Assembly (NCBI GenBank): GCA_009993635.1
Contig: JAACTC010000007.1
Span: 124,001 to 188,000 of the forward strand
From: Erythrobacter sp.
GTDB lineage: Bacteria > Pseudomonadota > Alphaproteobacteria > Sphingomonadales > Sphingomonadaceae
DNA length: 64,000 bases
Direction: 5' to 3'
Shown: in pieces, positions 15,474 to 22,062 of the stretch
How positions within the stretch are numbered: the stretch's first letter is position 1
Layout of the letters: each line of letters begins with the position of its first letter
Notes under the pieces: model-generated
Seen by the model: the letters and a program-made list of their open reading frames with translations, nothing else
The model's database searches: none
Told to the model about the DNA's origin: nothing
Made by a program: the position numbers and the translations under genes

Positions 15474-15670
15474 CCAGACAGGGACGAACCGGCGCGATGC
15501 GCGGCCTCTTCAGCTTCGCATTGCGCTTTGGCGCGCGTCTGTGGCAGTCAGCAGGCGTGGCGAGCGCGAATCGCGTGCCACCGCATCCCCGGCGTTTTCC
15601 CCGATGATCGACAGCCTTCCCAAGTTCTTGGGCATGCCTTCGGCGCACCTGCGCTGCCAATCATCATCGG
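15474..15670 (+). other. intergenic region before the protease gene
   Basis: A space of 197 bases, the largest inside the prophage. It starts with GGGACGAACCGG (15481-15492), also found at 14928-14939 before the preceding gene. It contains a 36-codon frame at 15497-15607 without convincing support and, nearest the protease, the CCCAAGnTCTTGGGCATG motif. It most likely carries a late promoter comparable to Mu PI. Confidence 0.55.
15619..15636 (+). promoter_or_regulatory. putative late-promoter operator, copy 2
   Basis: CCCAAG-TT-CTTGGG followed by CATG repeats the palindrome found at 6549-6566 with one mismatch in 18 bases. It lies 35 bases before the GTG of the protease/scaffold gene, the location of the C-dependent promoter PI in Mu. 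Regulation by the Mor/C-type protein is inferred. Confidence 0.6.
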
Positions 15671-16762
15671 GTGACGACAGCAACCTCCCCCCTTGCCCTT
15701 TGCGCGGCCCAGGCCCTTCCCGCCGAACCGGCTGATGACGGCACCGAATGGCTGCACCTGCTACCCGGTGGCGGCAGGGTGGAGACGCAGGACGGGCGCG
15801 GGCCCTACACGGTGCCCAGCTACGACGCGATCGTAACCGCCTTCCAGGCGGCGGGCCACCAGCCGCTGGTAGTCGACGAATGCCACGCGACCGATCTTGC
15901 CGCACCGAATGGCGGCGCAGCTCCGGCGCGCGGATGGATCGTGGCGCTTGAAGCGCGCGAAGACGGCATCTGGGGCAAGGTCGAATGGAACTCCGCCGGC
16001 CGCCAGCTGCGGCAGGACAAGGCCTATCGCGGCATTTCGCCCGCCATCCTTCACGACAAGGCGAAGCGCGTCCTCGGGATCGCGCGCGCCAGCCTGATCA
16101 ACCTACCGAACCTGAAGGGGCTGACCGCCCTGCACCAAGAGGAAGTGTCAATGGACTGGAAAAAGATGCTGATCGAGGCCCTCGGCCTCGAGGCAGATGC
16201 TGACGACGAGGCCATCAAGGCCGCTGTCGAGAAGAAGCTCGGCATGGGCGAGGAGGCGAAGCCGACCGAAGAGGCACTTCAGTCTGCGCTTCAGGCGCAG
16301 GCCAAGCCGATCGCTGCCGCGCTCGGCCTGAAGTCCAACGCTTCGAGCGAGGCGATCGTTACCGCGATCGGCCAGCTGAAGTCGGGCGATGACGACGTGG
16401 TTGCCGCGCTGCAGTCCGAGCTGACCAGTGTCAGCACGCAACTCACCGCGCTGCAGTCCGAACGTGCGGGCGAAAAGTCGGCTGCAGTGATCGACCAGGC
16501 AATCCGCGAGGGCCGCGTGGGCGTGAAGGCCAAGCGCGAAGAGTACCTGGCGATGCACCAGGAGAACCCGACGCGCACCGAAGCGATCATTTCCGCCTTG
16601 CCAGCAGTCGCTTCGCTGGCGCTGCAGCATCGCGAGCAGCCGCAACGCTCGGCCGACGAGCTGAGCGAAGGCGACACCAGCGTGATCGCGCTGATGGGCA
16701 TCGACGCCGACAAGTTCAAGGAAACCCGCGCCGCAGAGCTCGGCGCAAAGGAGGCTAGCTGA
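15671..16762 (+). CDS. Mu I-type capsid maturation protease/scaffold
   Basis: 363 residues from GTG 15671. The N-terminal half matches Mu-like prophage I protein: a beta-rich protease region with GTEWLHLLPGGGRVETQDGR, a VVDECHATDLAAPNGGAAPA segment and GISPAILHD. This region ends near residue 155. The second half is a helical, Gln/Glu/Ala-rich scaffold. The protease processes the scaffold during prohead maturation. As in Mu, where Z is an internal in-frame product of I, an internal start is visible at 16151. Confidence 0.88.
   Translation: MTTATSPLALCAAQALPAEPADDGTEWLHLLPGGGRVETQDGRGPYTVPSYDAIVTAFQAAGHQPLVVDECHATDLAAPNGGAAPARGWIVALEAREDGIWGKVEWNSAGRQLRQDKAYRGISPAILHDKAKRVLGIARASLINLPNLKGLTALHQEEVSMDWKKMLIEALGLEADADDEAIKAAVEKKLGMGEEAKPTEEALQSALQAQAKPIAAALGLKSNASSEAIVTAIGQLKSGDDDVVAALQSELTSVSTQLTALQSERAGEKSAAVIDQAIREGRVGVKAKREEYLAMHQENPTRTEAIISALPAVASLALQHREQPQRSADELSEGDTSVIALMGIDADKFKETRAAELGAKEAS
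16151..16762 (+). CDS. internal in-frame scaffold protein (Z-like) start
   Basis: ATG 16151 lies in frame within the protease gene and follows a strong GAGGAAG site 6 bases upstream. It would produce a 203-residue helical protein beginning MDWKKMLIEALGLEADADDE, equal to the scaffold half alone. Mu makes its scaffold Z this way from gene I. The ribosome-binding site and the domain boundary coincide, which supports real use of the start. Confidence 0.7.
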   Translation: MDWKKMLIEALGLEADADDEAIKAAVEKKLGMGEEAKPTEEALQSALQAQAKPIAAALGLKSNASSEAIVTAIGQLKSGDDDVVAALQSELTSVSTQLTALQSERAGEKSAAVIDQAIREGRVGVKAKREEYLAMHQENPTRTEAIISALPAVASLALQHREQPQRSADELSEGDTSVIALMGIDADKFKETRAAELGAKEAS

Positions 16763-16763
16763 C

Positions 16764-17216
16764 ATGGCCCTTTCTGCAGATCGCAACACCCCGCGCGCCG
16801 AAGGCGCCATTCTCCGCAGCCCCGCAGCCGCCAGCCTGATCTACGCCGGCGCGCTCGTGATGCGTAACGCCGCCGGCTACATCACCAAGGGCGCGGCCGC
16901 GACCGGCAGCGTCGGGGTTGGCGTCGCCCAAGAGCGGGTCGACAACTCGGGCGGTTCGGCCGGCGACCTTTCGGTCAACGTCCGCCCTGGCGTCTTCCGC
17001 TTCAAGAACTCCGCTTCCTCCGACGCGATCACGATCGCCGAGATCGGAGACGTCTGCTTCATCGTCGACGACGAGACGGTCGCCAAGACCGATGGAAGCG
17101 GTGCCCGCTCCCCCGCCGGCTTCGTCGCCGACATCGACGACCAGGGCGTCTGGGTGCGCTTCGATGAGGCGCTGACCCGCGTCTACGTCGAAGGCATCGC
17201 CGAGCCCGCGGCCTGA
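16764..17216 (+). CDS. capsid decoration-like protein
   Basis: 150 residues, Gly/Ala-rich and beta-rich, with few charged helices. The segment GALVMRNAAGYITKGAAATG and a final VWVRFDEALTRVYVEG resemble DUF2190/decoration-type proteins commonly encoded just before a major capsid gene. ATG 16764 directly follows the protease stop. A structural role on the capsid is probable, judged from position and composition. Confidence 0.7.
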   Translation: MALSADRNTPRAEGAILRSPAAASLIYAGALVMRNAAGYITKGAAATGSVGVGVAQERVDNSGGSAGDLSVNVRPGVFRFKNSASSDAITIAEIGDVCFIVDDETVAKTDGSGARSPAGFVADIDDQGVWVRFDEALTRVYVEGIAEPAA

Positions 17217-17244
17217 TCCCGCCTGACCAAGGAAACCCACGCAC

Positions 17245-18150
17245 ATGATCATCAACAGCGCAAACCTCGCCTCGGTTCGCACCGGCTTCAGCACGGCCTT
17301 CAAGAAGGGCCTCGGCCAGACCAGCTCGCTCTACACGAAGATCGCAACGATCGTCCCATCGACGACCAAGGATCAAAAGTACGGCTGGCTGGGCAAGATC
17401 CCCAACGTCCGCGAGTGGATCGGCCCGCGCGCCGTCCAGAACCTCTCCGAGCACAGCTACGAGATCTCCGAGAAGAAGTGGGAGCTGACGATCGGTGTCG
17501 ACCGCGACGACATCGAGACCGACAATATCGGCGTCTATGCTCCGCTTTTCGAAGAGATGGGCATGTCGACCGGCGCGAAGTGGGACGAACTGGTCTGGAG
17601 CCTTCTGGCCGCTGGCTTCGCCACCGAATGCTACGACGGCCAGTACTACTTCGACACCGACCACCCTGTGCTCGACGAGGATGGCCAGCCCACCTCGGTA
17701 GCCAACACCGATGGCGGTTCGGGGACTCCGTGGTTCCTGGTCGACGCAAGTCGCGCGTTGAAGCCGCTGATCCTGCAGAAGCGCAAGGACTTCCAGTTCG
17801 TCGCCAAGGACAACCCGACCGACGACAATGTCTTCGACAACAACGAGTTCAAGTACGGCGCCGATGCACGCGCGAACGTGGGCTTCGGCTTCTGGCAGTT
17901 CGCCTGGGGATCGAAGCAGACGCTGGACGCTGCGCATTACAGCACCGCCCGCGCGGGGCTGATGGGCATGAAGGGCGATTATGGTCGCCCGCTCGGCCTG
18001 CTTGCCGGTGCGCAGAAGCCGCTGCTGATCGTGCCGCCTGCGCTCGAAAGCGCCGGTCGCAAGCTGCTCAACAGCGAATACGCCAGCGGTGGCGAGACCA
18101 ACGAGTGGAAGGACACGGCCGAGCTGCTGGTCGTTCCCTGGCTCGCGTAA
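17245..18150 (+). CDS. major capsid protein (Mu gpT type)
   Basis: 301 residues, close to Mu T (305). The start MIINSANLASVRTGFSTAFK and the motifs VREWIGPRAVQNL, EKKWELTIGVDRDDIETDNI and FFDTDHPV-like YYFDTDHPVL are characteristic of Mu-like prophage major head subunit gpT. It assembles the icosahedral shell. No presequence is seen. The following 40 bases lead into a small membrane-protein gene. Confidence 0.95.
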   Translation: MIINSANLASVRTGFSTAFKKGLGQTSSLYTKIATIVPSTTKDQKYGWLGKIPNVREWIGPRAVQNLSEHSYEISEKKWELTIGVDRDDIETDNIGVYAPLFEEMGMSTGAKWDELVWSLLAAGFATECYDGQYYFDTDHPVLDEDGQPTSVANTDGGSGTPWFLVDASRALKPLILQKRKDFQFVAKDNPTDDNVFDNNEFKYGADARANVGFGFWQFAWGSKQTLDAAHYSTARAGLMGMKGDYGRPLGLLAGAQKPLLIVPPALESAGRKLLNSEYASGGETNEWKDTAELLVVPWLA

Positions 18151-18190
18151 CGCGCCCCATCCGATTTCAAGCAAGAGAAGGACGAAGACA

Positions 18191-18409
18191 ATGAAAAGCA
18201 TTTTGGTGGGTCTGGGTGCAATCGCCCTCGTAACCGTCGCTGCGATCGCTGCGGCACCCCTCGTTTCCGAACTGGCGTCGGCTCCTTTCCTGGTCGGTGC
18301 GGCTGTTGCCATCGGTGCGGCGTTCGCGCTGTTCGCTCCCGAACCCTTCATCCTGAACAACCGCCACCCGCGCTCGATCTTCGAGACGCGCCGGGCCGGT
18401 CTCGCCTGA
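18191..18409 (+). CDS. small two-segment hydrophobic protein
   Basis: 72 residues from ATG 18191, behind GAGAAGGACGAAG. Two hydrophobic stretches (about 3-27 and 31-51) are followed by a basic tail containing NNRHPRSIFETRR. No domain is recognised. Its presence between major capsid and the HI1506-like gene is unusual for a membrane protein; it might be a late-acting lysis or superinfection factor, but nothing decides this. Confidence 0.6.
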   Translation: MKSILVGLGAIALVTVAAIAAAPLVSELASAPFLVGAAVAIGAAFALFAPEPFILNNRHPRSIFETRRAGLA

Positions 18410-18431
18410 GGCACAGCATCTCGCGATGAAA

Positions 18432-18466
18432 CGAAAGCCCGCCGTCCAAGTGGCGGCGGGCTTTCG
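18432..18466 (+). terminator. 13-bp stem-loop after capsid module
   Basis: CGAAAGCCCGCCG (18432-18444) pairs perfectly with 18454-18466 around a 9-base loop. The stem is strong, but no T-tract follows on either side beyond the TTT inside the stem. It may terminate or slow transcription between the highly expressed capsid genes and later ones, or stabilise the capsid mRNA 3' end. Confidence 0.6.
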
Positions 18467-18515
18467 CAAGGGCCGGTCCGCTGGCCTTTCCGAAAGACCC
18501 GAAAGGAGCCCCAGC

Positions 18516-19232
18516 ATGACCGAGAAGACACTGACCGACGTCGACGGGATCGGCGCGAAGACCGCCAAGGCACTGAAGGCCGCAGGCATTGCCGATATCG
18601 CCGCGCTCGCGGCTGTGGACACCGCCAACCCGCCCGAGCTGAAAGGCTTCAACGGCACTCCCGCGTGGTGGGACTGGGCGGCCGCCGCGAAGACGCTGCT
18701 TCCATCCGAGGCCGAGGCGGCGACCGGGCCGTCCGCGACTAGCGAAGACACGCCTGCGCCGGACCTTCCGCAGGAGGCCGCACCACTTACGCCGGAAGCG
18801 GCGTCGGTGATCGCCAGCGCCGAGGCAACGCCCGAGGAGCAGAAGGAAGGCGCAGGCCAGCCGCACCCGGCGGGCTCCGCGCCGAACAGCGAGGATCCCT
18901 ACGACGGCCCGGTTTTGGTCGTGACCGGGCCCAAGGGCGGCTTCCGCCGTGCTGGCTTCAGCTTCGATGCCACGCCGCGCGAGCTGACGCCCGCCGACTT
19001 CGGTCCGGCCGACCCCGGCGAAGAGATCGAAGCTGCTCGCCGCTTCCTCGCGATCTACCGCGAGCCACGGCTCGACGTGACGCTGCGCCACCCCGACGGG
19101 TCGCTGATCGAGATCGATCCGGCAGCGGTTGAGGCGGTCGAAGCAGCGCTGAGCACTGCAAACTCCGAGGAAGAGATCAGGCAAGCCGTTGCCAGCCTGA
19201 GCGTGGCGATGGCGGGCGAGCGGACCGCCTGA
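18516..19232 (+). CDS. HI1506-like phage protein with helix-hairpin-helix and FluMu-type domain
   Basis: 238 residues from ATG 18516, behind GAAAGGAG; the frame upstream to 18426 includes the hairpin and is excluded. Residues about 5-32 (LTDVDGIGAKTAKALKAAG) are a helix-hairpin-helix motif. An acidic linker follows. Then VLVVTGPKGGFRRAGFSFDA, about residues 136-155, matches the small FluMu N-terminal domain of Mu-like prophage protein HI1506. The C-terminal part ends with an acidic helix. It lies between major capsid and DUF1320, the usual place for this family. Confidence 0.75.
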   Translation: MTEKTLTDVDGIGAKTAKALKAAGIADIAALAAVDTANPPELKGFNGTPAWWDWAAAAKTLLPSEAEAATGPSATSEDTPAPDLPQEAAPLTPEAASVIASAEATPEEQKEGAGQPHPAGSAPNSEDPYDGPVLVVTGPKGGFRRAGFSFDATPRELTPADFGPADPGEEIEAARRFLAIYREPRLDVTLRHPDGSLIEIDPAAVEAVEAALSTANSEEEIRQAVASLSVAMAGERTA

Positions 19233-19235
19233 TCC

Positions 19236-19664
19236 ATGTCCTACGTCGATCTCGACCAGCTGACCGATCGGTACGGGGAGGCCCTGCTGGTCGACCTGAC
19301 CGATCGTGCAACCCCGGCGACGGGCGAGATCGATGCGGACGTCGTCGCGCGCGCGATCGCCGATACCAAGGCGGTGATCGATGGCCACCTGGCAGGTCGT
19401 TACAAGCTGCCACTGGCAGAGACGCCGCAGCTGGTCGTCGATCTCGCGCTGCAGATCGCGATCTACAAGCTCCACCGCTTCACCCCGAACGACAAGATCA
19501 AGGACGATTACAAGGCCGCGATGGGGCTTCTGGCCAAGATCGCAAGCGGCACCGTGCGGCTCGATGTCGAAGGGGTCGAACCGGCCTCGAGCGGATCGAG
19601 CGGCGTCCAGACCAACGACCGGGAGCGGCCATTCACCAATGACAACCTGAAGGGCTTCATATGA
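19236..19664 (+). CDS. DUF1320 (Mu gp36) head-tail connector-like protein
   Basis: 142 residues. The N-terminal SYVDLDQLTDRYGEALLVDL and the helix VVARAIADTKAVIDGHLAGR, then YKLPLAETPQLVVDLALQIA, match DUF1320, the Mu gp36 family considered a head completion or connector protein. The Ser/Gly-rich C-terminus is flexible. ATG 19236 follows the previous stop by 3 bases; the stop overlaps the next ATG. Confidence 0.88.
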   Translation: MSYVDLDQLTDRYGEALLVDLTDRATPATGEIDADVVARAIADTKAVIDGHLAGRYKLPLAETPQLVVDLALQIAIYKLHRFTPNDKIKDDYKAAMGLLAKIASGTVRLDVEGVEPASSGSSGVQTNDRERPFTNDNLKGFI

Positions 19665-20122
19665 TCCACACCGAAGCCGTCAGAACCCGGATCGAAGAGG
19701 CTATTCCAGATCTCGCCGGCCGCATGAAGTTCGCCGCCGAGTGGGCCAAGGTGATCGAGAGCGGGCAGCTGCCGCAAGCGGACCTGGCTGGCTTCGTCCT
19801 GCCGGGTTTCCTGCGGGGCGGAGTGGCGCGTGCGATGACCGGAGCCTTCATCCAGGAGCTCGAATCCATGGTAAGCGTGGTGCTGTGCAAGCGCGTGTCG
19901 GGCGATCCGACCGGCAGCAAGGCCATCGACGAAATGAAGACCTTCGCGGAGCACGCGATCAAGGCGATCGCGGGCTGGGAGCCACCGGTGGCCGAGGGCG
20001 AAGCCGAGCCGATCGGCGTGTTCGAGTTCGCCCAGGGCGAGCTGGTCGGGGCGGTCGACAGCACGCTCGTCTTCCAGCTCGATTTCCGTCTCAACGACCA
20101 GCTGAGGATTTTCCCCACATGA
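19661..20122 (+). CDS. tail terminator-like protein (gp37 type)
   Basis: 153 residues. The alpha/beta profile (IRTRIEEAIPDLAGRM-like opening, then a long loop, a central helix and final beta strands QLDFRLNDQL) fits the gp37/phage tail terminator group located between DUF1320 and tail tube genes. It would cap the tail tube and join it to the head. The assignment rests on profile and position rather than on an invariant motif. Confidence 0.65.
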   Translation: MIHTEAVRTRIEEAIPDLAGRMKFAAEWAKVIESGQLPQADLAGFVLPGFLRGGVARAMTGAFIQELESMVSVVLCKRVSGDPTGSKAIDEMKTFAEHAIKAIAGWEPPVAEGEAEPIGVFEFAQGELVGAVDSTLVFQLDFRLNDQLRIFPT

Positions 20123-20355
20123 GCAAGCCCAAGAAGAGCGACGCCGCGCCCCCGCCCCCTCCCGCACCGACGGCGAGCCAGTCCGCCCCGGTCGAGCGCC
20201 CACGCAAGGGCGGCAGCTACGTGATCGGCAAGGAGGGCGGCACGCCCAAGCGCGTCGCGCACACCAGGCCTGCCGGCGAGGAGGAGAGCCCCGTTCAGGC
20301 GGAGACCCAGACCGCTGGCGATGGCGCCACCACCGACCAGGACCAGGAGGGCTAG
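20119..20355 (+). CDS. small proline-rich phage protein
   Basis: 78 residues from ATG 20119, overlapping the previous stop by 4 bases. The first 30 residues are a Pro/Ala-rich stretch (DAAPPPPPAPTA). The middle, KGGSYVIGKEGGTPKRVAHT, looks like a short folded or binding segment, and the C-terminus is acidic. It occupies the place of Mu gp38 (DUF2635), but similarity to that family is not evident. Confidence 0.6.
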   Translation: MSKPKKSDAAPPPPPAPTASQSAPVERPRKGGSYVIGKEGGTPKRVAHTRPAGEEESPVQAETQTAGDGATTDQDQEG

Positions 20356-21294
20356 ATGGCCGACCCTATCAAGTGGAAGTCCAAGATCGTCCTCGCGAAG
20401 ATCGAGAGCACTTACGGCACCGATCCCACGCCGACCGGCGAGGCCAATGCGATGCTGATGACCGATGTCGAGCTGCGGCCGATGGAAGGCCAGGACGTTT
20501 CGCGCAACCTCGAGCATCCGTGGCTGGGCGCGCAGGAATCGATCCCCGCGGGCCTCTATTGCACGCTGACCGGCTCTATCGAGCTGCAGGGATCGGGCAC
20601 GGCGGGCGTTGCCCCGGCCTACGGCCCGCTGCTGCGCGCCTGCGGCGCGGCCGAGACCATCGTCGCCGACACCAGCGTCACCTACAACCCGGTGAGCGAC
20701 GATCACGAAAGCGTGGCGCTTTACTTCCAGATCGGGCCTACGCTGCACAAGCTGCTCGGCTGCCGGGGCACGGCAACCCAGACACTCAACGCGCAAGGCA
20801 TCCCGGTGCTGCGCTACACCCTGATGGGCCTGTTCACGACGCCTGCCGACGGCACGCGGCCGACGCCGGACTATTCCGCTTTTCAGATCCCGAAGATCGC
20901 CACCAAGGCCAACACGCCCACCTTCACTTTGGGCGGGCAGGCGCTGGTGCTCAGCCAGTTCAGCTTCAACCTGGGCAACGACGTGCAGCAGCGGCTGCTG
21001 GTCGGCCGCGAGGAGATGCTGATCGTCGACAAGGCGGAGAGCATCGAGGCGCGGGTCGAGGCGGTGCCGCTGGCGACCTACAACCCATTCGCGATCTCGC
21101 AGGCGCGTACGCGGCAGGCGCTGGTGCTGGTCCACGGCACGCAGGCCGGCAACACGGTCACGCTGAATGCGCCGACCTGCGTGCTCGGCCGCCTGCCCAG
21201 CTACCAGCAGTCGCAGAACATCCTCGAATGGCCGCTGCCGATCACGCCGCTGCCCGACGAGGGCGACGACCAGTGGTCGCTCATCTTCACCTGA
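20356..21294 (+). CDS. siphovirus-type tail tube protein
   Basis: 312 residues, predominantly beta. The opening WKSKIVLAKIESTYGTDPTP is typical of phage tail tube proteins, in which 'K-x-E-x-T-Y-G-T-x-x-x-P' recurs, and YNPVSDDHESVALYFQIG marks a second conserved part. It forms the non-contractile tube through which DNA passes. There is no sheath gene before or after it, which sets this tail apart from Mu. Confidence 0.82.
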   Translation: MADPIKWKSKIVLAKIESTYGTDPTPTGEANAMLMTDVELRPMEGQDVSRNLEHPWLGAQESIPAGLYCTLTGSIELQGSGTAGVAPAYGPLLRACGAAETIVADTSVTYNPVSDDHESVALYFQIGPTLHKLLGCRGTATQTLNAQGIPVLRYTLMGLFTTPADGTRPTPDYSAFQIPKIATKANTPTFTLGGQALVLSQFSFNLGNDVQQRLLVGREEMLIVDKAESIEARVEAVPLATYNPFAISQARTRQALVLVHGTQAGNTVTLNAPTCVLGRLPSYQQSQNILEWPLPITPLPDEGDDQWSLIFT

Positions 21295-21304
21295 TAACCG
21301 AAGT

Positions 21305-21341
21305 CTCGGGGGCAGCTGAGGGGCTCCCGAGGCACCCCTCA
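21305..21341 (+). promoter_or_regulatory. two mutually exclusive hairpins before the tail chaperone
   Basis: CTCGGG (21305-21310) can pair with CCCGAG (21326-21331), and TGAGGGG (21317-21323) with CCCCTCA (21335-21341). The two stems compete for bases 21326-21331 and their loop. This could act as an attenuator or mRNA processing site between the abundant tube protein and the low-copy chaperones. No T-run follows. Confidence 0.4.
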
Positions 21342-21357
21342 GAAAGGCCCCTCCCCC

Positions 21358-21687
21358 ATGTTCAAGATTATCGAAGACGTCACCTTTACCCGCCCGATCA
21401 CCGCTTATCGCCCCCAAGGCGAAGGGCAGGTGGAAGAGAAATTCACGGCGACCTTCCGAGTGATCCCGCCCGACGAGGCCGACGATTTCAACCTGCTGAG
21501 CACCGAAGGCGCGACCGAGTTCCTTAAGCGGGTGATCGTGCGACTGGACGATATCGGCGACGCGGAAGGCAAGCCGGTCGAATACACCGAAGGGGTTCGC
21601 GACCAGGTGTTCCGCCTGCCGTGGGCGCGCGGGCCGCTGGCGCGCACCTATTTCGAGGAAGTCCGGGGCGCGAAGGCGGGAAACTAG
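21358..21687 (+). CDS. tail assembly chaperone, short form (lambda G-like)
   Basis: 109 residues from ATG 21358. The beta-rich N-terminus (TFTRPITAYRPQGEGQ, then FTATFRVIPPDEADDF) and helical C-terminus resemble siphophage tail chaperones that bind the tape measure. The final codons before TAG read GCG GGA AAC, placing the heptamer G-GGA-AAC at 21678-21684. A -1 slip there extends translation into the overlapping downstream frame, giving a 233-residue G-T fusion as in lambda. Confidence 0.82.
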   Translation: MFKIIEDVTFTRPITAYRPQGEGQVEEKFTATFRVIPPDEADDFNLLSTEGATEFLKRVIVRLDDIGDAEGKPVEYTEGVRDQVFRLPWARGPLARTYFEEVRGAKAGN

Positions 21688-22058
21688 AGGCCGCAGCGCG
21701 CGCGATCGTCGGTGCTTCTCCGGGGTACGACGAGGCAGCGGAGGACGCCCGCGCGCTGGGCTTGCCGGACGAGCTGGTCGCCGAGATCGAAGGCGCGGCC
21801 GAGTTGAGGCAGGAAGACGGGACGCTGGGAATATGGCCAGAGAACTGGGACATCGTGATGGCCTTCTGCGCCATCTCCAGCCAATGGCGGACCGAGGCGC
21901 TGGGGCGCGGCCGCGTGCTCTACGTCGGGCTCGACTACGCGGGTGTGCAGGTGGGCTTGTCGATGGCTGGCCTCTCGCTCGGTCCTGCGCAGTGGCAGGG
22001 CGTGCAGGTGATGGAAGCCGCCGCGATCGCCGCGCTCAACGAGTCGCGAGGGAGCTGA
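21621..22058 (+). CDS. tail assembly chaperone extension (lambda T-like, DUF1799-like)
   Basis: This frame is -1 relative to the short chaperone and is open from 21621 to 22058. It is probably made only as the C-terminal part (124 residues after the slip) of the fusion protein, because no ribosome-binding site is seen at its nominal start. The segment LGIWPENWDIVMAFCAISSQ, followed by a short helical end, resembles the DUF1799 family found before tape measure genes. Its stop lies just ahead of the tape measure ATG. Confidence 0.78.
   Translation: MGARAAGAHLFRGSPGREGGKLEAAARAIVGASPGYDEAAEDARALGLPDELVAEIEGAAELRQEDGTLGIWPENWDIVMAFCAISSQWRTEALGRGRVLYVGLDYAGVQVGLSMAGLSLGPAQWQGVQVMEAAAIAALNESRGS
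21678..21684 (+). promoter_or_regulatory. programmed -1 ribosomal frameshift site
   Basis: GGGAAAC is a canonical X-XXY-YYZ slippery heptamer with the zero frame GCG GGA AAC TAG. After slippage the codons are GGG AAA. Lambda uses GGGAAAG in the same gene pair. The stop codon immediately downstream and the following GC-rich segment may promote slipping. Confidence 0.82.
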
Positions 22059-22062
22059 CCCG

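Noticed and set aside
15497-15607. A 36-codon frame before the protease gene
   Set aside because: Weak start context, no coupling to neighbours and no conserved features; listed only as intergenic content.
19657-21417. A 586-codon minus-strand open frame in the tail region
   Set aside because: It covers several well-supported plus-strand phage genes and shows no domain.
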